From Tausonia pullulans (lineage: Eukaryota > Basidiomycota > Tremellomycetes > Cystofilobasidiales > Mrakiaceae), in the NCBI GenBank assembly GCA_951802195.1, contig OX637622.1, positions 62,001 through 126,000 of the forward strand: 64,000 nucleotides of DNA. The letters run 5' to 3'. Below, one piece after another: positions 1-10,723 of the stretch (the stretch's first letter is position 1; each line of letters starts with the position of its first letter). Below the pieces are notes generated by a model. It was not told where the DNA came from, searched no databases, and worked only from the letters and a program-made list of their open reading frames with translations. The translations under genes were made by a program, and so were the position numbers.

Positions 1-833
1 TGACATCTGGATTTGCATCGGGGTAGTTGGGGGTCAAGGAAAGAGAAGGACGGCGGTCGCCCTGCTTTGCCTCGCCAGAGCGAGCGGAAGAGCGTGAGGC
101 AGCGCGTGGGTCGCCTCGCTCATGTCCGACATCGACACGTGACCTGTTTATTCTCTTTGCCCGTTCTCTGAACGGACAGCGGCAGTTGCCATCGAGACAA
201 ATAACGCGCTGGTTGCGCGTAAAAGAGTGGAGAAAGGATGACACGTGAGTCAGTGATCTCTCGAGCGCGATCAGATGACACGGACGCGCCGCCACCGCGA
301 CTTCACTGTGTTAGGTGCTGTATTCAGAGCTAGGTCTTGTCATACTCGCTCAAGACAACTAGGAGACAGATACGACGGTTGCCGGTAGACAAGTTTGAGA
401 GGACGTCCGGGGATCTTCTTAATGAGGCAAGTACCATGCTCGTGCCCTGCTCCACTTGTGGTATTAAGTATGGCTTACACATGCCATCTTACGCTCTTCA
501 ACTGTACGCCATATCAGTTGGGCTACCAAGCACTGGGGTTGGGTGTGAGCAGTATGTACAACGCGGGATCGGACAGTGCTCGCGTACGACGCGACTGGCG
601 AGTTACGAATGTTTCGCCACCCCTATCGAGACTCCAGAAGTGGGAGGCAGGAACTAGAGACACCTGGTTATTGGGAGAAGACGGTCGTTATCGACAGCAA
701 CATGATCGGCCTGAGCTCCGCCGAGCGCACGACGAAATAGGTGAGCATGTGCCCTCCACCAGGGTCTTGGTTCGTGTTCTCATTGCCATATGGTCCCTAT
801 GAATTTTCCCAGTTGAGGGAAGATTTTAAAATG
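1..833. other. intergenic, no gene recognised
   Basis: No conserved coding sequence is visible here on either strand. The open frames present are short and of biased composition. There is no recognisable RNA gene before the tRNA that follows. Confidence 0.5.
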
Positions 834-914
834 TAATGGTGCCGGGAATTGAACCCGGGCCTAGTGCATGCTGTGTATGGCAAGCACCAATGATAGCCAC
901 TTCACCACACCATT
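834..914 (-). tRNA. tRNA-Gly(GCC) with 9-nt intron, copy 1
   Basis: Read on the minus strand, the acceptor AATGGTG pairs perfectly with CACCATT, and the discriminator is A. The A box (TGGTGAAGTGG) and B box (GGGTTCAATTCC) are both good. The anticodon stem GGTGC/GCACT closes only if nine bases after position 37 are removed, leaving loop TTGCCAT with anticodon GCC. The mature part is identical to the two other copies in the window; only the intron differs. A T4 run follows the 3' end as a possible Pol III terminator. The A1-U72 first pair is slightly unusual for a glycine tRNA. Confidence 0.88.
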
Positions 915-955
915 GTCAGAATCTCAGATCCGTGCCTGAGATGATGTCAGCTCTG
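915..955 (-). promoter_or_regulatory. conserved 5' leader of tRNA-Gly(GCC)
   Basis: Directly upstream of this tRNA (minus sense) lies TCATC-TCTCAGGC followed by TGAGATT. The same blocks, at the same spacing, precede the two other Gly-GCC genes (51886-51925 and 56068-56107). The rest of the flank of this copy is unrelated to theirs. This suggests either selection on the leader or an old duplication. Confidence 0.5.
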
Positions 956-1227
956 CAGCCATGGCCAGTATCATTCCTCCAGAATCATAAGTGCCTTCAC
1001 TTCGCCGACTAGCTACTTTAGTGAACGGTCTTGAATATCGAAGGTCATTCCCAGAGCTGTCTGGCAGCCGGCCCAGTTGCCGTGCTCATCACATCCTGCG
1101 TTTCGCACGTCTCAATGAATCGCAGCTCTTCAGTTGCTCACAAGATTGGCACGAAAACCTCATCAGCGAAGTCCAAGAGCAGGTGCGGCAGATAAAACCT
1201 TTTTTCAAAAACAAGAAAAAAAATTGC

Positions 1228-1320
1228 TTTATAGTCAATCATAGATCAGGCATAAAGGACGGCAGACCCTATGAAAGATGGTGAGAGGGAGGAGGGGGAG
1301 AGAGAAAATAGCTAGAGATC
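1228..1320 (+). repeat. tRNA-upstream element, degenerate copy (TUE-1)
   Basis: This is a weaker copy of the element at 1355-1420. It has AAAGGACGGCAGACCCTATG then AAAGATGGTGAG, followed by a purine-rich stretch with TAGCTAGAG. It lies in tandem just before the better copy and in the same orientation. The two are separated by a T9 run and GTATTTAA, an arrangement also seen after the copy at 56718. Confidence 0.55.
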
Positions 1321-1354
1321 GAGGAAAGGGGGGGCGTACACCTGATTTTTTTTT

Positions 1355-1420
1355 GTATTTAAGTCATGAGTTATACGTAGAGAACGAGGTAACCCTATGA
1401 GAGATATCGAGTAGTAGCCA
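1355..1420 (+). repeat. tRNA-upstream element (TUE-2)
   Basis: The core is TACGTAGAGAACGAGGT then ACCCTATGAGAGATATCGAG, preceded by GTATTTAAGTCATGAG. It lies about 95 bp before the Cys tRNA gene and points the same way. Matching copies lie at 3228-3291, 52004-52073, 56184-56254 and 56718-56795, each 5' of another tRNA gene. Function unknown. Confidence 0.65.
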
Positions 1421-1512
1421 GACCTGAGGCCCTGACATTTCAATGGCAAGATCAAATCAAGAATTGTACTCTTACGAGTCGCCTTCCCAGCATCTGCTTT
1501 CACACTAAGCAC

Positions 1513-1610
1513 GTTTGATTAGCTCAGGGGTAGAGCAACAGATTGCAAGCGTTTACATCAGTGAACAAGCTGTTCTCTGTAGGTCACTAGTTCAAATCTT
1601 GTATCAAACT
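1513..1610 (+). tRNA. tRNA-Cys(GCA) with 26-nt intron
   Basis: Acceptor GTTTGAT pairs with ATCAAAC and the discriminator is T, which is diagnostic for cysteine tRNAs. The D arm is GCTC/GAGC, and the A box is TTAGCTCAGGGG. The anticodon stem ACAGA/TCTGT encloses TTGCAA plus C38 once the 26-nt intron at 1549-1574 is removed, giving anticodon GCA. The B box is AGTTCAAATCT. The T stem has one mismatch. A T4 run occurs six bases downstream. Confidence 0.85.
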
Positions 1611-2787
1611 TTCCTTTTGATTTATTGGTGGAGCTATTACTGGTATTATGTAGTCATGCATGACGACATCCATCGCCCTTGATGTCTGAATTCATGAGCC
1701 CTGACTTCTGCACACATTCTCCGATCAAACACTCGCCGCCTCTGAGCGGCGTGCTCCGGGAAGCATCGATGTTGTACTGAAATCGTCTATATCAGGATCC
1801 TGCGGACTCGCTACCTCAGCTCTGCTCCTAGCCACTTCCGCGTTGCGCACCTGCGCAGGGTGTTCCTAGCTTGCTCAGCATTCCCAATCATTCTTTCCTT
1901 CTTTCGCCGCATCGTCTCACGCTCCTCGCTTCGTTATACTACCTCTATCATCGCCCTCATATATCCCACAAACTTTACTGTCTCAACCTTCCCCCCTTGT
2001 CCATCAGGCCACAGCCCTTAGCTTTCTCATCCTTCTCGTCCCCTCCATTATTTTCACCCCTCGATCCCTAAATCCCTCGGTTCCTCGTATATTTTCAATT
2101 GGAACTGACAGACCTACCCAATACCTCGAAGCGGGCCTGTGCCACCTTCGTCACTTCAGTGCCACTCCACTACCAACGCTCGGCGGCAAGCCTGCATCGA
2201 GGAGGTCCTTTTTGATATTTCGAGAATGAAAGCGAGATCCGAATCCTGCTTGATACTCAACGGGGACGCCATCTCTTCTGAGGGGCAACCGACAATAAAT
2301 CAAAGACATCGTAGGATTTCGGTGCCCAAGTGGATGTTGTGCAGGGGCTCGAGCCACGTCTCCTCATCCCGCTGGCGATCGGCGAGGTCGAGCTCCTGTA
2401 GCTGAAGCGCGCCGTCTTCCTCGATCCATCGACGAGCTTCACAGGCAGTCGGATCTGGCTCAGCCTTCACCACGGCTCGCGTGATTTCGGTTTACTAGTG
2501 CAAGGGGATCATCGGCCGCCCCTGTTCGGTCGCATTGGAGGCTGACCTCGACGACTCCGCCGACCCCCTTTATTCCCACGATTGGGCAAGAGCTCGCGCC
2601 AACGGGCTACAGCTAGTTCCTGCAGCCCAGGAAACCTTGAAAATGATCAAGGCACTGCAAGTGCCGTCGTGCAATGCACACAACGCCACTCTCCTGGCCA
2701 CGAAAGCAGCAGAGCCGGTTAGGCCGAGGCGGTCCCTTGTTGTCCGGAATGGGATTCACTGACAAACGACACAAAAGTAAAAGAATT
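1611..2787. other. intergenic, no gene recognised
   Basis: This 1.2 kb holds only short open frames on both strands, without conserved motifs or a convincing intron pattern. Pyrimidine-rich stretches lie around 1890-2060. I see no RNA gene. Confidence 0.4.
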
Positions 2788-2859
2788 TGAATGTGAGGTG
2801 AATCGAACACCTGTCTCAAGAATGGAAATCTTGAATAATAACCACTATACGACACATCC
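2788..2859 (-). tRNA. tRNA-Gly(UCC), copy 1
   Basis: Read on the minus strand, acceptor GGATGTG pairs with CACATTC and the discriminator is A. The D arm contains GTATAGTGG. Anticodon stem CAAGA/TCTTG encloses loop TTTCCAT with anticodon TCC. The T arm is AGGTG-TTCGATT-CACCT. There is no intron, and T4 runs follow. It is base-for-base identical to the copy on the plus strand at 56929-57000. Overall layout matches yeast tRNA-Gly(UCC). Confidence 0.9.
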
Positions 2860-3227
2860 ATCATTTTTTGATGTTTATAATGTGACAAGACGAATTATGT
2901 TTCACACATGGAACTCTCAAAAAAAAAGGTCTATCTCTCATGAATCAAATAAAAAAAAGAAAAAGAAAAGTCAATGTTCTCCCTCCATAGGGTGACAAGC
3001 AGATCAGGGATGGGGATGTATGGTAGACCATAGACCATAGCCACCGCTCGACCCGGCATAGCTGGTAATGTTGGCAGGTACTTTTATATATCCCTTACCC
3101 CCCCCTCTCCCTCTTACCTCCTACATATCTCATCTCCAATTAACGCTCTTTGACATGATCATTTTACCTTTTCTAATGAGCCTATGTCCATAACCCATCT
3201 TTTGCTTTCATCTTCGCTCTTCCTTCA
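2860..3227. other. AT-richer intergenic stretch
   Basis: A and T content is clearly higher here than in the rest of the window, with A-rich runs near 2920-2970. It separates the Gly-UCC tRNA from its upstream element. I see no gene. Confidence 0.4.
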
Positions 3228-3291
3228 TCTAGCTATGACTCACCATCTCTCATAGGATCACCTCGTCCTCTACGTAGAACTCATGGTTCAA
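3228..3291 (-). repeat. tRNA-upstream element (TUE-3)
   Basis: In minus sense it contains TACGTAGAGGACGAGGT then CCTATGAGAGATGGTGAG and TAGCTAGA, the best match to the family consensus. It lies about 370 bp 5' of the Gly-UCC tRNA at 2788-2859, in the same orientation as the tRNA. Confidence 0.65.
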
Positions 3292-5461
3292 ACACAAACA
3301 AAACTGGCTAGCTCCTCTCTTTTTCGTTCCTCTCTCCGTCTCTCACAGGGTCATGCCGTCCTCCACCCTTGATCCTCCTATGCGAGCTGGAGTATGCCGA
3401 TGTCGACGCTGTTTGGCGGGGCACGCTCTCATACTCGGTTCTGTTAAGGTCAAGGTTCGTCTTGGGGTCCAATGTGAATGCAAGCTTGCTTCGATGTCTT
3501 GGGCTGGTTTGTCGAATCCAAATGGTAGTCAGAGTATAGAACAAAAGGTACGATGAACTGAGTGTCTTATGGGCTGGTGGTAAGAAAACAAAGAGTGTGT
3601 GACAGTGTGGCTGAAGAGAGGCTGAAAATATGGAAGCTGAGCAAATAACGGCGATGCTACACAGACGAGGAGCCGAGGTGGCGGGTCCGCGAGATTCTGC
3701 AGCCACACAAGCGCAGAGCCTATGTGGTGAACCCGTAAAATCCTGACACTTTAGTTCTCCGCGAATCGCTCCTTCCAACAGGTTCAGGGCCGGACTGGGG
3801 CAGGCGGAGAAGGATCCCAGAGCAGCTGAGGTGGGTTGTAGCATAGGTCTCTGGCTGATCTGGTGGTAGTGTTGATACCGGTGATGGATGTGTTTGGTCG
3901 TGTGGGGGTTAGATAGTCGTAGGAGTACGTCCATGTTGATCTCCTTATGTCCCTCTGCCCTCCTCGTTGCAATTATCCTCTCTCTTCCTCTTTCGCTATT
4001 CATTTTTCTGTCCTCCCTCCACCCATCTCTCATCTCTCTGTCTCATTCCTTTTTGCCATTCCCACTTCTTTTGGGAGCGCGCGGTGCGCCTCCTTCCCCT
4101 CTTATGCTTCCTCCTATTGACTACGACCGTTGTACCTGTAGGTTGCGGCTGATTGAATAAGTAGAAACCAAACAAGCCCGCTGTATCTGTACCGGGGTCT
4201 CCTGACGATGCCGTTCGCTGAGACCGGACATAAACTTGGCTTAGAGGCGATGGGCCATGGCTTCCCTTTATCTAGATGAGGAAGTAGTACAGTCTGGCCA
4301 GACAGCTGAAGTAGGCTCCTGACGCAGGCTGGGATCTCTCCCTTCGTGGCTGGACCACGAGCGCATTAATTCGCAAAGCTGCTCTTGACCACTGGCCAGT
4401 TCGCCCCTCACTCTACTTTATACCCAGCCATGACCGCGACCGGCAACCGAGCTGTGACCACAGTGGACCCGGCAGTCGGCTGCAAAGACAGGGGAGAGAC
4501 CGTGTATGCGCTGCCCCAGATCAGCTCTCTGTCGCTCTCCAAAATCAAGCACGACGACGACAAGACTAGTACACACCTCTGCCGCCTGACACGGATTGAG
4601 CGGTCTCAGCGTGCTTGTCGCTGTCGTTCCAGCATCCGGCATCCACTCGATGTTGACGTGGCAGAGCCCGTTCCTCATCTCCATCATTGCTGTTTTTTTT
4701 TTCCTCCAATGACCCCGCCCACAGCTTTTCTGACAATCGCTACAACAACCAGAAACATCCCCAGGCCGAGAATCCCCATCTCCTTCTTGGTCTTGGGCTA
4801 ACGGACGAACTGCTTCGCTGCGGCTGAGCTGCCTGGTGCTGATATCTCGTTCTCCCCAAGCCTTTTCGATATCGCCTGCGGCGCGCGACAATTATTGGCT
4901 ATTCTGCTGCTGCTGCTCGGTTAAACCGAAGCCCTGCGTTGAAAAGAGGGACGTTGAACCTCTCAGGCCGACGCTTGGATGATGGGGTGGTAGCGAGCGA
5001 CAGCAGGGGCGTCGGGGCCGGCGGGCTCTTGGGCATCGATACTTCTGAGGCGCTGGAGAGCCGATGCGCTCGATCTCAGTGAGGGTATAGAGTGACTAAT
5101 TTCATGAGATATGGGGGCGATGCATGAGTAGGGCAGGGGCAAGGAGAGGATAGATGTGTGACTGACCTGGGGCCTTATGCGAGTGACGGATCCAAGGAGG
5201 CGTGAATCATAGGCTGGCTCGGTAGGAGGATCAAAGACGGGTACTTGCTGAGGGAAATTCGGAAGGTGGGTCAGGAAAATGACGGCTAGGGGAGGAGGGC
5301 GGGCGAGAATACGTCGCAGGAAAAGATAACAGGCCCTTGCGGCGCGCATCGAGCGACCCGCTTTGGTTGCGAGCCGACCGTCTAGTCCCCAAGCAGAGGG
5401 CCAATGTATCTCAAAACCTTGAGGCGAGAGAGACAAGATCATCCAATCACATCAAATGAAA
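3292..5461. other. intergenic, no supportable gene
   Basis: Two larger open frames on the minus strand (3308-4033 and 4418-4891) and one just after the ATG5 stop (4963-5442) have no recognisable domain. Their composition is like that of non-coding DNA. They may be chance frames or untranslated regions. No RNA gene is seen. Confidence 0.35.
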
Positions 5462-7056
5462 TCATCTCAGCCCAACACAGACCGTCACCCAGCCATCAGC
5501 GCCAACGAGGCATGCACCCAGCCAAGCGAGCTCGCTCTCCGGCGGAGGGATGATGCCCTGAATGAGCGGGTATGCAAGCTTGTACGGGTCAGGACTCTCC
5601 CGGTTGGGGCCCAGCTCAGCCTCCGGAGGGAAGAGGAGCGGGAGGTGATGCTGGAGGTGGGCGAGGAGCGTTGTCGGGTGGCCTTTGGCGGCCCAATGTG
5701 AGCATATCTAAGCAAGAGAGAAAGGGCAAGAGCGCGGCGGCATCGCTCGACTCACCCGTCATCGAGAATGGGGGCGTCAGATCTTGAAGAATGGCCGCTC
5801 CCTCGGGCAGGATGACCTTGCACGGCACGCTTCTCACTGCGAACGCCGCGTCTGGGCGACTACTGCCGCTCATGCCGATGGAGCTGCCTCCGCCGGGCGT
5901 CTGGCCTGGTTCAGTCGAAGGCGGCCGTGAGGGGAACGCCGGGTTCGGCGAGGGAGGTGGGTGTTGGCTTTGGAAGGCCGACGAGTGGTCTGGCGGAGGA
6001 GGGGGGAAGGGCAGCGGCAAGAGCCGCTGGGCGACCTTGGAGTGAAGTTCGAAGTCGTCTGCAAGGTCGGAGTTAGAGGGTGACGAGTGCTGCATCAGAT
6101 GAAGTCACTTCTGACCCCCGAGCGCCATCTCACTCACTCTGTCGCACGGCCTCCCAAAGCGCGTCCTGCTCGCCTCGACGCAGCCCCGTTACACGACGGA
6201 CGTTCCCCCACCGGATAAAGTCGGCCTCCTTGATGGCGCTCATGAAGGCCGTCTTGCAGGCCTCGGCCGAGTTCGCAAGCAGGAGCTTGTCCGTCGGAGG
6301 CGACGAGAGGTGGAGGATGAGCTCCAGGGTCAGACTTGAGGGAAACCAAGAGGATAGGATGTCAGGCAAGGAACTCAGGCTGGTAGCGAGTAAGTAAGTG
6401 TGTGTCACGGACGGAGGGTTGGGAGGAGAGGCCGCAGGCGTTGCGGAAGGAGGCGCGTTGATCGTCGCATGATCATAGAGCAACCCGATGGGCCAATGCC
6501 TGTTGCGTCATCGGTCAGCCGAACAGCTCACTCCGAGAGGTGTTATGGTCGTCACGCACCACTTGACGGCCCCGCCCGAGCGCGCGTCCTCCAGCCACCA
6601 GTCGCGTTCACGTGCGGGCGCGCCGATGGACGTGAGCGACGCCTCGTCGAGGACGAGATCCAGGAGGTACTCTCTAATATCGGGCAGGAGGAGGGCAAGA
6701 TATGTCTGCCGTGGAGCTTGGAGCTGTGGCGTATCGAGGCATCAGCGAGTGGAGGGAGACAGACGCGTCAGGAGTCAGTACGCGATGCTGGCGCCCCTTC
6801 TTCCCGCCTCCCCCTAGATCGCCTTTCCTCCCAATGCCGTCCATCCATCGGATAGCAGCCAGTCTCGACTCACAAAGTACGCGTCGACGTCCCCATTCCC
6901 GCTCGAACCTGGAGGGAAGTCCCCCTCGGCGATGCGCACCCGAACGGGCACGGAGCCCTGCCAGACCGCGCGCCGGATGGCCGTAGCCCGGGCGAGGACA
7001 TCGGCTTGGGCGGAGGGCTGCTGGGGAAAGAAGGGAGATGGTGTGGAAGCCGCCAT
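5462..7056 (-). CDS. ATG5: autophagy protein Atg5
   Basis: Atg5 is conjugated to the ubiquitin-like Atg12. With Atg16 it forms the E3-like complex that lipidates Atg8 on the phagophore. The N-terminal exon (from 7056) gives AIRRAVWQGSVPVRVRI, typical of Atg5 starts. Later exons give YLALLLPDIREYLLDLVL, HWPIGLLYDHATI and FMSAIKEADFIRWGN; the Lys of IKEAD aligns with the Atg12 acceptor lysine. The last exon gives PYKLAYPLIQGIIPPPESEL before the TGA at 5462-5464. About five exons are joined by short introns. A Pro/Ser-rich insert near 5880-6060 (PPPPPDHSS...) lengthens the protein relative to yeast Atg5. Atg12 and Atg16 are not in the window. Exon limits are by eye. Confidence 0.9.
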
Positions 7057-7510
7057 CTGATGGGCGACAGGAGAGAAAGGCGGAAGGAGATTCGGGAGGG
7101 GGAAGGAAGCTGGGGCAGGGGGAAGCGTGGACGAGCGAAGCCGAGAAACGGGCTAGACTTGCGGCAAGCAGATGCAAGGGCACAGGAGAGGCGAGACGTC
7201 TAGCGAGGGAGCGCGACGAGGATGGTGGCCGCGATGGTGTAGGTCGTTCGAGGTAGCCGGATGTGGGAGCAACCGCGACTGAGAGGGGGGAGCGCGACGA
7301 CGGCGAGGCCCGACCGAGCCTGAGGAACGCCACGTCTCTCTCTCGCTGCGTATGAACACGGCGCAGCTGTCTCCAGATCGTCAACACCTTTCGAACTTCA
7401 CCACGTAGCCAGAAACAGTGCATATCCTGTGAGGCAACAACACTCGAGGCACAGTCCGCAAACCAAGGGCAAGCGTATCGCATCTAATCAGGCGTACAGC
7501 TCTCACAACT

Positions 7511-8901
7511 TCAGACGATCCCCAGGAGCTGTCGCACCTTTCTCGCCTCCTCCTTCGTAACGCCTACGACCTCCTCGACTCCTCCCTCGCCGCCCACAAC
7601 ACCCCAGTACGTCCAAAGCACCGCCATCCGCAACTTGTCGTCCTCCGTCAGCGCATCGCCCTCGAGAAGTCCAACGAGCGCCCGGCCGGCCTTCTCCCGG
7701 TAGTCGGCATCCGCATGCGCAGGCTCGAGCTCCGAGTCAACTCCTGGGTTCGGGTGGCCCGATGTCGGCGAGGGGTCGAGCGAGTCAAGGAGCGCGGAGG
7801 GGAGGCCGTGCTTCGCGAGTGAGGTAAACGTCGTCGGCGGCGTCGGGGGAAGGAGGAGCGTCGAGAGGAGGAAGGCGGTCTTGCGGCGGAGGGGGAGAGA
7901 TGGGTCTGCAGTACAATGGTGAGTGATCAGTAGATGTAGTAAGGAATGAGGTGCCCGTGCATCACTACCCAACGAGGGGATTTTGTCGCGGGTGCCTAAT
8001 TGGTAACTCACCGGAGAGCCCGCCTTTGAGAACAAGCCATCCCCAGCCATCCTGCTCGTCAAGTGCCCGGACGGCAGCATCGTTGTGCTTGAGCGCGCCG
8101 CTGAGGGCGTAGACCGCACGCGAGCGGGTGCCCTCGCTCGATGGCAGGACCGTTGGCGAGGGAGAAGACGACGAGGGAGCGGGCGAGGTGGAAATGAGAG
8201 CGAGAAGGATCGGGATGGGGTTAAGGGCGAGGAACTGGAGGGACGAAGGGGAGCGACGACGTCAGAGCTGGGGGCAACAGACAGCTAGGCAGCAGAAAGC
8301 GCGCTTGAGGGACGCACCGCCTGCTGGGACTTGGGGTTGTTCTGAATTGCTGTTCCACAGACCCAGGCGGCCTGCTGGCGAATCTCGTCCTCAGGCGCCG
8401 AGAGGAGGCCGAGGAGCGGCTTCCAGAGGTTGAGCGTCTCCATGTCGTTCGCGTTGTCGAGCGACTCGATCATCTGGAGACAGGGAGCGCGAGTGAGCTT
8501 GTTGACCATGGAGAGAGGGAATGAGGAGGGAACGAACCATCTCGAGGTTGTCGAGAGCAATGCTGGCGACGAAAGGACCCCAATCGATAGGGTTAGTCTT
8601 GGTGCGACGAGAGGCGAGCGAGGTGGAGGAGCAGCTGTCATCCAGGCGTGCGCATGCCAGAAGTCCCGACTTACACCCTGTCCTCGACCGACTGGGTCCC
8701 ATCGACAGCGACTTCCATGGCCTCGCGCATGAGCTTCGCGTCCGACTTGCCGAGAATGGCTTCGAGGAGGCCCGGGTCCGTTAGGTCGGCGCGCTTACCG
8801 GCGGCGACGTCGCCGGCGACCTTGTGGAGCTCGCTCGCGTCGCCGGACGACGGGACTGCGTTGGCGATGGACCAACGGAGAAGATCATGGGTTCCTTCCA
8901 T
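7511..8901 (-). CDS. FES1: Hsp70 nucleotide exchange factor Fes1
   Basis: Fes1 is a cytosolic armadillo-repeat exchange factor that releases ADP from Ssa-type Hsp70 and helps degrade misfolded proteins. Exon 1 starts with MEGTHDLLRWSIANAV, the usual Fes1 N terminus. Next come DPGLLEAILGKSDAKLMREA, NPIDWGPFVASIALDNLEM, IESLDNANDMETLNLWKPLL and QAAWVCGTAIQNNPKSQQAV, all hallmarks of the family. The last exons carry the remaining ARM repeats and end LLGIV with the stop at 7511. Four introns, with GTAAGT, GTTCGT, GTGCGT and GTGAGT donors. It is divergent from the GNAT gene, with only 167 bp between the two starts, so they probably share a promoter. Confidence 0.93.
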
Positions 8902-9068
8902 GGTGGATAAGTAGCCGAGAGGGTAAAAGGGTATGAGGTGTGAGGGAGTTGGAGGTTTGGAGCGAGACAGCTCTTCCTCTTGCTCTCCTCGCTCTCTCCA
9001 TGCGCGGAGAATCGCGCGGGGCTTCGGCGCGTTTCCAGGCGTCTCTCCTCGTCTCCCCCAAACCCAGC

Positions 9069-10229
9069 ATGCCCATCCTCTACGACCCCTCCCGGGACGA
9101 GCACTACATTCCGCTCCCATCCTTCCCTCTTGTCCGTATCACGCCGGCCAGGCCGGACGACGCTCAGCGGCTCGTCGAGATCTATAATGTGCCCTCGATT
9201 GGGAAGCGGCTGTATGCGATCCCCTGGCCGTGAGTCACTTCGTTCTTCCCCCCTGCCCGCTTGATCACGTCCAGGCAGGCATGGGGCCGCTCATCAAGAA
9301 GCAGGAGCAGGATCAGCATCAGAAGCAGTAGGGCGACGATGCCTCGCCTCTCCTCCCGCGCGGGGTGGCGAAGGCGCAAGGCAAGGCGGCTGTCCGACTC
9401 CTCCCTGACTCGACCTGTCTCTTGTTGACCGCCGGCTCGATTCTCCGACCGTCGGCCTTCTCGCTCCTGACATATCCGCCCTCTTTACTCCATCAAACAT
9501 ATCCTATCCCTAGGTTCCACCCTGTCGACGCCCTCGCCTCCATCGCCAAAGACTCCGCCTCCTACGCCGCTTGCCGTCCTCTCCTCGACAGCCACACATC
9601 ATCACCCGCAGCAGCACCCTTCGACGTCCTCCCCTCCTGCCCCTTCGTAGCCATCCGCATCCTCTACCCCGAAGGTTCCGAAGGTTGGGGCGAATCTCTC
9701 CTCATCGGCACCATCGGTCTGCATCCAGACGATGAGCCGTCACCCAACGGCGCCGAGGCGGTGCGGACGTGGGAAGTCGGCTATGTCCTGGATCCAGAAT
9801 TCCGCGGGAAGGGGTGGATGGGGGAGGCGGTCGGGGAGCTATTTAAAACTATGGAAGGGTGGTTGAAGGGGACGATGGACCGGTGGGGGGCATGGGGTGA
9901 GTCGTGAACCCGAAGATCTCTCGCCTCCGTTGCAATATGCCGCGACTGATGGCTCGTCCACGCTCGGTCTCTTCCAGTCGAGAAGGACAACCCCGGATCC
10001 ATCCGTCTCCTCACCAAGCTTGGTTTCGACATCGTCCACGAGGAGATGTCGCCTTGGCCCGAGCACAAGGGCGGAGGTGGGTTTTTTTTTTGATCTGTTG
10101 AAGACAGTCAGATGGCCTTGGCGCGACGGGCTGACTCGTCTGTTATCTCTCCTGTTCGCAGGGTCGAGGGCGTCGTACAAGCTCGAGCGAGGAAAGTTCT
10201 TTCCACCCGCTGCCGAGGCTGCTGCCTAG
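9069..10229 (+). CDS. GNAT N-acetyltransferase (RimJ/RimL type)
   Basis: Predicted acetyl-CoA-dependent N-acetyltransferase; substrate unknown. Exon 1 (9069-9229) begins MPILYDPSRDEHYIPLP and leads into VRITPARPDDAQRLVEIYN, the usual start of an Acetyltransf_3 fold. Exon 2 (from about 9514) holds WEVGYVLDPEFRGKGWMGEA, the acetyl-CoA-binding motif A with RGKGWMGEA. Exon 3 gives NPGSIRLLTKLGFDIVHEEM (motif B), and exon 4 ends FFPPAAEAAA. Related fungal proteins of this type are usually annotated only as GNAT domain proteins. The first intron, about 284 nt, is long for this window and might hide a further small exon. Confidence 0.85.
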
Positions 10230-10439
10230 GTGTCTGGCCTGTGGGATGGGCGGTGGCCCCGTAGCGGACGCTGGAGGGCAAGAGACTTCTCTTTTAGACG
10301 ATAGATATTAGATGGACTTTGGCAGGTGAAGACCGGAGGACAGCAGTGCATGGCAAGGTATCATCATAGGCATCGATAAACGGACATGGAGGGAATTGGT
10401 TGGGGGAGGGGGAGTTCCCTAGCGACCAAGCTACCAGGC

Positions 10440-10470
<31 letters not shown>

Positions 10471-10723
10471 ATGGGGGAATAATAAGAAAGAGGAGCATCA
10501 AGAGAGCCAGAGGAAGGGTGGCTAAATGCACAAATCGTTAGGATGGGGAGGGGGGGATTGTTTCAAGCCGTAGATGGGTGGTTCGGTGGGAAATTTCGGA
10601 GTGGTGGGTAGAGTGATTGGGGACCTAGGAAAGAAGAATCGAGTGCCATCCCATCGAGGGGGCTCTGATTCCTCCTCCCTCTCGACCAGCGAGGAACCGT
10701 TTCCTCCAGCAAAAAGCTTACAT
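10230..10723. other. convergent intergenic with GGGAGA repeat
   Basis: This is the shared 3' region of the GNAT gene (+) and the LPMO gene (-). It contains a short tandem repeat of GGGAGA at about 10443-10469. A minus-strand open frame runs through it but continues antisense over the LPMO gene, so I do not call it. Confidence 0.5.

Noticed and set aside
1228-3291. Whole LTR element as source of the tRNA-upstream repeats
   Set aside because: No long terminal repeats, primer site or protein-coding remains were seen near any copy; the copies are about 60-90 bp. An origin as a fragment of such an element cannot be excluded.
3308-4033. 241-codon minus-strand open frame
   Set aside because: No start context, domain or intron pattern; His/Ser/Arg-rich mixture with no conserved block. 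It overlaps other frames of similar quality on the opposite strand.
4418-4891. 157-codon minus-strand open frame
   Set aside because: Opposed by a similar-length plus-strand frame, no recognisable motif, no splice-supported extension.
4963-5442. 159-codon minus-strand open frame just after the ATG5 stop, with a faint LYR-like CYLFLRRIL
   Set aside because: Begins 20 bp past the ATG5 stop codon, so it lies in its 3' UTR. The LYR resemblance is weak and nothing else of that family follows, even when possible introns are tried.
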